Shown here: one piece after another, positions 1-5,165 of the stretch
How the letters are laid out: the number at the start of each line of letters is the position of its first letter
Numbering within the stretch: position 1 is the stretch's first letter
NCBI GenBank assembly: GCA_964536785.1
Contig: CAZHYM010000031.1
Coordinates: forward strand, 1-6,006
DNA: 6,006 bases
Reading direction: 5' to 3'
DNA from: CAZHYM01 sp964536785
GTDB lineage: Bacteria > Patescibacteriota > Saccharimonadia > Saccharimonadales > Saccharimonadaceae
Made by a program: the position numbers and the translations under genes
Notes under the pieces: model-generated
Database searches by the model: none
What the model saw: the letters and a program-made list of their open reading frames with translations, nothing else
Told to the model about the DNA's origin: nothing

Positions 1-2316
1 CACAGTCTCGGTGCCGTGAGTTAGAGCTTTGATTTCTGCACCATCAACAGCTTCAACTGCACCGCCTTCGATTTGGCGATAGAGTTTGAACCAGACGGTT
101 GGACGATTGTTACTTGGACCATTTAGCCAGATTTTCTTAGCCGCAGCTGTGCCGCCAGTTGGGATTTGATAGGTGTTAACGACTGTTAATTTAGTTTCAG
201 GATCATAACTTGGAATATAGAATCCGGGCAAACCCTCAACAGCCTCTCTGATGTAGTAGACATATTCTTCACCCATATTATTGTTTTTATCAAGATTATC
301 CCAACTACAAGAAGCTGCGCCACCGCTAGCTACTTCCTGAGCTTCTAGAATACAGGTTCGCTCGAAGGTCGAATCACCTTCGCGGAGCAATCGCAACTGA
401 ACTTTTGGCCGAGCAATTGGACCGTTAACCCATTTCTTGTGAGCGGTAATGGAAATCTTAGGCGATTTGTAGGTGTTAGTAACTGTAAAGCCAGCAGTTG
501 AAGATGTAACAACTGAAGTATAGATTATCTCACCGTTTTCGTCTTTAATGTCATCTTCAATCACGTTATAGGTAATTTCATTACCGGTATAGCGATCGTG
601 TTTTGGTAAGTTCACGAAAGTATGGCTCCAAGGCTCACCAGTCAGTTCAACGTGATCTTTTTCTACACCGTTAGCTGTGAGTCTGATAACTGCTTTGTCG
701 CCTATTTTACCTTCCCAAACCTTCTTAACATTGATATTAATTTTCTTTAGAGTATTAGTAGCCGTAACCGCTACATCCGCAACAGCTGGGGCGAGAATAA
801 ATTCGGCTGGGACGCCAACAACTGCGTATTGATTAAGCGACATAGCTCGGCCATCAGCGTCTTTGGCGCCAACTTCTTTAACTGAGTAGCTGCCTCTTAA
901 CATTGGTTGATACAGCACAACTGGCTCAGCGCCGGGCTTAAACCAGCTTCTTTGCGTAGTTCCATCTGGCGAAGTTAATTCGAGTTCAAAACTGCAATCT
1001 GAACAGTCTTCATCGCCAACCAAAACTTTATTGAGTCTAACAAAAGTCGGGTCAACTTGAGGAACTGGGAAATCAGCAGTTTGGTTAGTATTTTGATTAG
1101 TATCGTAAGTCAAAGTAGCAACTTGATTGGCATCATACCAGCCACCAACTCCATCAACTAACTCAGTGCCATCAAGTTGGATTCGATAAGTTTTTCTAAC
1201 TACAAAGAAATCACCTTCATTTGGGAGCTTTGGAAACTTTGGAGTCCACTCGATAGTTTTGCCTCCATTTAGTATTTCTGCAGAACCAACTGATGCAGCA
1301 TCACTGTTATCAACACTTGAAGCAACTATGCCGTCACCCATTTGGTCAATCACACTGGCACTTTGGATGAAATTATTCAATTTACCAGCGATTTCTTCAA
1401 AAATCTCATTCAAACGATCTTCATTTTCAGCCACTACAGCATTTTCTGGCGAAGAAGCAACCATCCTTAGAACTTCAGTACCTTCAGCACCAGCGGCTAA
1501 AGCAACAGTGTAAATAGTGTTACCGCTAGCGAAACCAGCTTCAGCGATGGTGCTATTGCCGTGGTTGTAATACTTATCATTACCATCCCCAAAGTCGTTG
1601 TAGTAGCGCCACCGCATATCAGAACCATTACCAACTATTGAGCCATAATTATACTCTGACTCTGGTGCATTAGCACCAGTTTGACCACCATATCCAGGGT
1701 AGGCAATTAAATAGCTATCGGGGTTTTTCATCTCAACACTAAAAGTTGGCTCACCGTCAGACAATAGAACGATTGTTTTGTTATTAGCAGTTGAAGATGC
1801 TAGAAGTTGTTTAGCTCGATTGATTGCGGCTTGAGTGTAAGTACCACCTTCAGCCTGCAATTGATTTATAGCCGTGTTAAGACTGTTAGTATTATTGGTG
1901 AAATTACTGTTGGTTTGAACACCACTAGCAAATGACACCAAAGCTATCTGGTTGCGATTGCCGCTGTTTGTTAGTAAAGCACTAACGAAAGATTTAGCGG
2001 CCTCTTTCGCTTTAGCTATCTTAGTACCTCGCATACTACCCGAACGGTCAAATACTAGAACTGTGTCAGAAGTAGTTTCGAGTCTTTTGCTTTTGATTTC
2101 TAGGGTAACATCCCAAGTATTAACCATACCAGGGACTTCTTGAGCGGTCTTACAAAGTTCAATATTGCTGTTTTCGTAAGATTGGCAAGCTTGATTCTTG
2201 ACCGATGGTTGATCCGTTGCTAAAGCACCAGCCGTCAAGCTTGATAATGGCAAACTGACAACCACCATCATCAATGCCAAAAAAGCATTCTTAAGTTTGT
2301 CTAAAAGGTGTTTCAT
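1..2316 (-). CDS. Secreted VWA / Cna-B repeat surface protein, pilus-tip-adhesin-like (3' end outside window)
   Basis: Probable extracellular adhesin; 772 codons are visible and the frame is still open at position 1. Residues 1-33 form a signal peptide: a K-rich start, a hydrophobic stretch at about 11-29 and an ALA cleavage site. A von Willebrand A domain spans about 83-290 with a complete metal-ion site: DRSGSM at 90-95 (D90, S92, S94), T159 in GGTYT, and D187 in LLSDGEP. A tyrosine/glycine-rich insertion lies at about 198-255. After a linker come Cna-B-like beta repeats at about 427-524, 526-617, 621-717 and 721 onward. Each complete repeat has candidate isopeptide residues (K430/E481/N521; K531 or K532/E587/N614; K627 or K628/E691/N714). 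Cysteine pairs C44/C55, C438/C441 and C655/C670 could form disulfides. VWA plus Cna-B resembles pilus-tip adhesins such as RrgA and GBS104. Any LPXTG-type anchor would lie off the left edge. The ATG at 2316 is supported by an AAAGGGAG ribosome site and the signal peptide directly after it. Confidence 0.9.
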   Translation of the reverse strand, partial: MKHLLDKLKNAFLALMMVVVSLPLSSLTAGALATDQPSVKNQACQSYENSNIELCKTAQEVPGMVNTWDVTLEIKSKRLETTSDTVLVFDRSGSMRGTKIAKAKEAAKSFVSALLTNSGNRNQIALVSFASGVQTNSNFTNNTNSLNTAINQLQAEGGTYTQAAINRAKQLLASSTANNKTIVLLSDGEPTFSVEMKNPDSYLIAYPGYGGQTGANAPESEYNYGSIVGNGSDMRWRYYNDFGDGNDKYYNHGNSTIAEAGFASGNTIYTVALAAGAEGTEVLRMVASSPENAVVAENEDRLNEIFEEIAGKLNNFIQSASVIDQMGDGIVASSVDNSDAASVGSAEILNGGKTIEWTPKFPKLPNEGDFFVVRKTYRIQLDGTELVDGVGGWYDANQVATLTYDTNQNTNQTADFPVPQVDPTFVRLNKVLVGDEDCSDCSFELELTSPDGTTQRSWFKPGAEPVVLYQPMLRGSYSVKEVGAKDADGRAMSLNQYAVVGVPAEFILAPAVADVAVTATNTLKKININVKKVWEGKIGDKAVIRLTANGVEKDHVELTGEPWSHTFVNLPKHDRYTGNEITYNVIEDDIKDENGEIIYTSVVTSSTAGFTVTNTYKSPKISITAHKKWVNGPIARPKVQLRLLREGDSTFERTCILEAQEVASGGAASCSWDNLDKNNNMGEEYVYYIREAVEGLPGFYIPSYDPETKLTVVNTYQIPTGGTAAAKKIWLNGPSNNRPTVWFKLYRQIEGGAVEAVDGAEIKALTHGTETV

Positions 2317-2341
2317 TTGGACTTATTCTCCCTTTGTCCAA
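2317..2341 (-). promoter_or_regulatory. Start-codon-adjacent hairpin presenting the Shine-Dalgarno
   Basis: On the minus strand TTGGAC (2341-2336) and GTCCAA (2322-2317) are perfect reverse complements separated by 13 bases that contain AAAGGGAGAA. The 3' arm abuts the ATG at 2316. In RNA this could be a 6-bp hairpin with the ribosome site in its loop. The pairing is visible in the sequence; a regulatory role is inference. Confidence 0.45.
2328..2335 (-). promoter_or_regulatory. Ribosome binding site of the VWA/Cna-B gene, in a hairpin loop
   Basis: On the minus strand AAAGGGAG lies 11 bases before the ATG at 2316. It is a strong Shine-Dalgarno match and fixes the start. It sits in the 13-base loop of an inverted repeat whose 3' arm touches the start codon. 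Confidence 0.75.
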
Positions 2342-2351
2342 GCTGACTTAC

Positions 2352-2371
2352 CACGCTTAAAAATAAGCGTG
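2352..2371 (-). repeat. Perfect 8-bp inverted repeat in the VWA gene leader
   Basis: The arms CACGCTTA (2352-2359) and TAAGCGTG (2364-2371) are perfect reverse complements around a 4-base A/T loop. It lies about 35 bases before the ATG and downstream of the predicted promoter, so it would form a stable hairpin in the leader RNA, or could be a protein-binding dyad. On the minus strand no U-run follows it, so it does not look like an intrinsic terminator. Confidence 0.6.
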
Positions 2372-2382
2372 TCCACCCTTTA

Positions 2383-2437
2383 CTCAGAGTTAAAATTTAA
2401 TTTCTAACTTCACCAACCAGATGTAGTTACCTCTGAG
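2383..2437 (-). repeat. Nested long-range inverted repeats in the leader
   Basis: On the minus strand CTCAGAG (2437-2431) can pair with CTCTGAG (2389-2383), giving 7 perfect base pairs that enclose 41 bases. Inside, at 2389-2408, is a second AT-rich inverted repeat (GTTAG...TTAAC type, about 7 bp with one G-U). The two share base 2389, so at full length they compete by one pair. Either could be fortuitous in AT-rich DNA. Confidence 0.35.
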
Positions 2438-2446
2438 AGTATCACA

Positions 2447-2476
2447 ATTTTAAATACTTTGCAATAACTTTTTCAA
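2447..2476 (-). promoter_or_regulatory. Sigma70-type promoter for the VWA/Cna-B gene
   Basis: On the minus strand TTGAAA (2476-2471, 5/6 to consensus) and TAAAAT (2452-2447, 5/6) are 18 bases apart. Transcription would start near 2440, giving a leader of about 120 bases that carries the inverted repeats and ribosome site. A dyad AGTAT-N11-ATACT (2438-2458) overlaps the -10 box and the predicted start and could be an operator. Predicted from sequence only. Confidence 0.5.
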
Positions 2477-2495
2477 ACTGTCTAATTTATGTTAT

Positions 2496-2512
2496 AGCAT
2501 AAGCATTATGCT
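2496..2512 (-). terminator. Weak hairpin at the acetate kinase stop codon
   Basis: A perfect inverted repeat with 7-base arms (AGCATAA / TTATGCT) and a 3-base loop spans the TAA stop of ackA. It is AT-rich and is not followed by a U-run on the minus strand, so it is not a canonical intrinsic terminator. It may protect the mRNA 3' end or give partial termination before the adhesin promoter. Confidence 0.25.
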
Positions 2513-3270
2513 TGGACTACAGAGGCGGAAGCAATTATTGCACGACGAGACATTTCTCGTAATTCATCAGTTTTAATCATATAGATTGGCTTACTGCTTT
2601 CCGTAGCTAAATTAGCAAATTGGACCGTTTTGTCTAAACTATTATTTTTGTCGTCATCAATTTCAAAACCAAGATAAGTTAGCTCTTTGCAGATTGGCCC
2701 ACGGACATCAGCCCCACGCTCGCCGACAGTTGCCGTAAAGACAATCGCGTCTACTCCGTTTAAGGCTGCGGCCATTGCGCCAATATTTTTACGAAGCATA
2801 TAACGATATAACTTGTTGGCAACGATAGCCCTTTCCTGACCCTTTGTGTCAGCCTCGAGTACTAAACGCATGTCGTCAGAGAATCCGCTCACTCCCAAAA
2901 AACCAGCTTTCTTATTCAAATACCTTTCCATTTCTAAATCATCTAAGCCCAGCTCGTGCTGAAGCATAAAAACGACCGACGGATCAATNNNNNNNNNNNN
3001 NNNNNNNNNNNNNNNNNNNNNNNNNNNNNNNNNNNNNNNNNNNNNNNNNNNNNNNNNNNNNNNNNNNNNNNNNNNNNNNNNNNNNNNNGATTTTGATAAA
3101 TCATCAATCAATAATTCGACTGGCTTTTTAACTCCATCTATAGCTATTTCGCAATATGGTTTATCATCAACATATTCAAAGTGTAGCACCGCCAAGCAAT
3201 TTTCACCTCTATATAGCGCGTATTTTCGGCTGGCTGAGCCAGGGTTTGTGACCAAAACTAATTTATCCAT
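2506..3270 (-). CDS. ackA: Acetate kinase, interrupted by an assembly gap
   Basis: Cytoplasmic enzyme converting acetyl-phosphate and ADP to acetate and ATP (reversible); it would use the acetyl-phosphate made by the phosphoketolase at 5162-6006. Visible are 60 N-terminal residues with the phosphate-binding start VTNPGSASRKY (N9, S12; the family usually has NAGSSSLKY) and 160 C-terminal residues. The C-terminal part contains IDPSVVF, the NKKAGFLGVSGFSDDMR block, the nucleotide-site segment VFTATVGERGADVR (usually FTGGIGENS) and a KTDEL motif whose Glu (2563-2565) matches the metal-binding Glu of TNEE. The Arg, His and Asp catalytic residues of the centre fall in the 100-N run. Acetate kinases are about 400 residues, so about 180 are hidden. 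NPGS recalls butyrate kinase, but the C-terminal motifs fit AckA. The start at 3270 has AAGGAA 4 bases (AATT) upwards at 3274-3279. Confidence 0.9.
   Translation of the reverse strand: MDKLVLVTNPGSASRKYALYRGENCLAVLHFEYVDDKPYCEIAIDGVKKPVELLIDDLSKXXXXXXXXXXXXXXXXXXXXXXXXXXXXXXXXXXIDPSVVFMLQHELGLDDLEMERYLNKKAGFLGVSGFSDDMRLVLEADTKGQERAIVANKLYRYMLRKNIGAMAAALNGVDAIVFTATVGERGADVRGPICKELTYLGFEIDDDKNNSLDKTVQFANLATESSKPIYMIKTDELREMSRRAIIASASVVQA
2989..3088. other. Assembly gap: exactly 100 Ns
   Basis: A run of exactly 100 N lies inside ackA. A length of 100 is the conventional placeholder for a gap of unknown size. The flanking acetate kinase fragments imply about 540 bases are missing. The frame stays open across it, as expected if the true length is 100 plus a multiple of 3. 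Confidence 0.95.
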
Positions 3271-3273
3271 AAT

Positions 3274-3279
3274 TTCCTT
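3274..3279 (-). promoter_or_regulatory. Ribosome binding site of ackA
   Basis: On the minus strand AAGGAA within an A-rich stretch lies just before the ATG at 3270. It contrasts with the divergent ABC gene, which lacks such a site. Confidence 0.65.
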
Positions 3280-3334
3280 TTTTTATTATAATTTAATCTC
3301 ATTTTACATCATCTTTCTCGACCAATGAAATAAT

Positions 3335-3342
3335 GCTAAAAT
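3335..3342 (+). promoter_or_regulatory. Predicted extended -10 for the ABC transporter gene
   Basis: TGC followed by TAAAAT (3337-3342) matches an extended -10 (TGn plus 5/6 of TATAAT). The -35 region is weak (TTTCTC at 3314-3319, spacing 17). Transcription would begin about 3348-3350, only a few bases before the ATG at 3354, implying a leaderless or nearly leaderless mRNA. It overlaps the minus-strand TATAAT of ackA by two bases. Confidence 0.4.
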
Positions 3343-3346
3343 TATA
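3341..3346 (-). promoter_or_regulatory. Predicted -10 box for ackA
   Basis: A perfect TATAAT on the minus strand would start transcription near 3334 and give a leader of about 64 bases. I see no good -35: TTCAAT lies 19 bases upstream, inside the start of the ABC gene. Other AT-rich -10-like words occur nearer ackA, so this is one candidate of several. Confidence 0.35.
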
Positions 3347-3353
3347 GGGCTCT

Positions 3354-5165
3354 ATGGAAAAACAGATTGAACGAAATTCTAGCCTAAATAAAGAGGTGCT
3401 TAAACTGTATTGGCAACAAATTCGCAAATACAAATTAAGTTTTTTTATTGCATTGCTTGCTATCCCAACTTCTTTTATGGTAATCGATACAATCTTGCCG
3501 TTCTTAGCATCACAAGCTATTGGCAGCCTTGGACAACCTGATTCGATTGATTTAAAGCAAAATCTTATCTTAGCAGCAATAGCCGGTGCGCTTGGAGTTG
3601 CACTCAATTTTATTGGGTTCCAGGCTTTAGTTAGACAGGAAGCTAATGTCCGAGATTCGCTTAGCGTCGATACTTTTAAAAAACTCATCAGCAAAGACCT
3701 GGCTTTTTTCAACAACACTAAACTAGGCGGGTTAACTAGTAAATACCTTGATTTTTTAAACAGCGAAGTTGCTATGCAAGATCTACTTATCATGCGCACC
3801 TTGGGCCTTGTTTTTTCAGTTAGCTCAGGATTGATAATCTTATGGAACCAAATGTGGCAATTAACTATAATTTTTATTATTTTCCTGACGCTTTTAATTG
3901 CAGAAACCAAATGGAGCCTTGATAAGCGTAAGCCTTGGCGCGAAAGTCGTCGGCAGAGCCGTAGCGCATTTTTTGGAGACCTAGCTGACGCCATCAGCAA
4001 TAGCGTTATTATAAAAACTTTTGGCGGAGAAGAACGAGAAATCGCAAACATCAAAAAGCACTCTCAAAAATACAGAAAACTATTTCTAAAGGACGTGGGA
4101 TTTTTTGCCGCCGAAGGTTCAGTCCGGAATGCACTGTTAGTTATATTTCAAATTGTCGCTATTGGCATCAGTGGCTATTTAGTTTCAAATAAACTAATCA
4201 ACATCGGTGTTGCAATATTTATTTTAGCTTACATCCAACGACTCGGCTCGCAAATTTTTACACTTGGCCAGATTATAAACGGCTTTGACCAATCGTTTCT
4301 TGACGCCGGGCCTTTAACAAAAATTTTGCTGTCTAGCGATCAAATAGTCGACAAACCAAATGCGCCAAAGCTAAAAGTCACAAAAGGACTAATTGAATTT
4401 AAAAGTGCCAGCTATCGCTATCCTGAGAAAAAAGCACTGGCTATTAATAATCTAAATTTAATCATCAAACCAGGTGAAAAAATTGGCATAATTGGCATGT
4501 CCGGCGCCGGAAAAACCACTTTGGTTGAATTATTGCTACGTTTTTTTGATTTAAATAACGGTCAGATTTTAATTGATGGTCAAGACATTAGTCAAGTGAG
4601 CCAACAAAGTTTACGTCAGACCATAGCCTATGTACCTCAGGACCCGGCTTTATTCCATCGCAGCCTCAAAGACAATATTGCCTATGGGAATCCTGGCGCC
4701 AGTCAGGCAAATATTATTAATGCCGCCAAAAAAGCCAACGCCTGGGAATTTATCCAACTGTTGCCTGACAAATTAGACACGCTTGTGGGCGAGCGAGGCG
4801 TTAAGCTAAGTGGAGGACAAAGACAAAGGATCGCAATAGCTAGGGCTATTGTCAAAAATGCTCCGATCCTGATTCTTGACGAAGCAACTTCCGCCCTCGA
4901 TTCAGAAAGCGAGAAACTGATCCAAGACAGCGTGGACGCTTTGATGCATAATCGAACTTCGATCGTGATTGCTCATAGGTTGTCAACGATTAATAAACTA
5001 GACCGAATTGTGGTTCTGGATAAAGGTCAAATCGCTGAGAGCGGTTCGCACCAACAATTGATCTCCCAGAACGGAATTTATGCCAAACTATGGAAAAGAC
5101 AGTCGGGCGGTTTTTTGGACGACGATGACGACCAACCCGAACTGCAAAAAATCAGTCAAAACTAA
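3354..5165 (+). CDS. ABC exporter half-transporter (fused membrane and ATPase domains)
   Basis: Complete 603-residue type I ABC exporter subunit in the inner membrane, expected to work as a dimer (homodimer or with a partner not seen here). The membrane domain covers about 1-320, with hydrophobic segments near 29-52, 71-93, 149-183 (probably two helices), 258-278 and 283-303. The ATPase domain follows with every key motif intact: Walker A GMSGAGKTT at 381-389 (K387), Q-loop Q429, signature LSGGQ at 485-489, Walker B with D509 and catalytic E510, and H-loop H541. It ends in an acidic tail with DDDDD at about 586-590. MsbA/LmrA-like families export lipids, drugs or peptides; the cargo cannot be read from this sequence. 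The start at 3354 has no clear Shine-Dalgarno but is the only Met before the first helix. It is divergent from ackA and its 3' end overlaps the phosphoketolase gene by 4 bases. Confidence 0.95.
   Translation: MEKQIERNSSLNKEVLKLYWQQIRKYKLSFFIALLAIPTSFMVIDTILPFLASQAIGSLGQPDSIDLKQNLILAAIAGALGVALNFIGFQALVRQEANVRDSLSVDTFKKLISKDLAFFNNTKLGGLTSKYLDFLNSEVAMQDLLIMRTLGLVFSVSSGLIILWNQMWQLTIIFIIFLTLLIAETKWSLDKRKPWRESRRQSRSAFFGDLADAISNSVIIKTFGGEEREIANIKKHSQKYRKLFLKDVGFFAAEGSVRNALLVIFQIVAIGISGYLVSNKLINIGVAIFILAYIQRLGSQIFTLGQIINGFDQSFLDAGPLTKILLSSDQIVDKPNAPKLKVTKGLIEFKSASYRYPEKKALAINNLNLIIKPGEKIGIIGMSGAGKTTLVELLLRFFDLNNGQILIDGQDISQVSQQSLRQTIAYVPQDPALFHRSLKDNIAYGNPGASQANIINAAKKANAWEFIQLLPDKLDTLVGERGVKLSGGQRQRIAIARAIVKNAPILILDEATSALDSESEKLIQDSVDALMHNRTSIVIAHRLSTINKLDRIVVLDKGQIAESGSHQQLISQNGIYAKLWKRQSGGFLDDDDDQPELQKISQN

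Noticed and set aside
1259..1513. Plus-strand open frame of 84 codons
   Set aside because: It lies antisense inside the VWA/Cna-B gene, with no ribosome site and no recognisable domain.
1952..2143. Plus-strand open frame of 63 codons
   Set aside because: It is antisense to the VWA metal-site segment of the adhesin gene, so it is a shadow.
2376..2381. Second AAAGGG (minus strand) as the ribosome site of a leader peptide
   Set aside because: No ATG, GTG or TTG occurs at a suitable distance after it.
3299..4054. Open reading frame of 251 codons on the minus strand opposite the ABC gene
   Set aside because: It is antisense to a clear ABC exporter membrane domain, rich in Ser, Lys, Ile and Leu without domain motifs, and crosses the divergent promoter region. 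A shadow frame.
5144..5165. Possible intrinsic terminator for phosphoketolase (AGT/ACT stem followed by six T on the minus strand)
   Set aside because: The stem is only 3-4 bp with a wobble pair, too weak to call.
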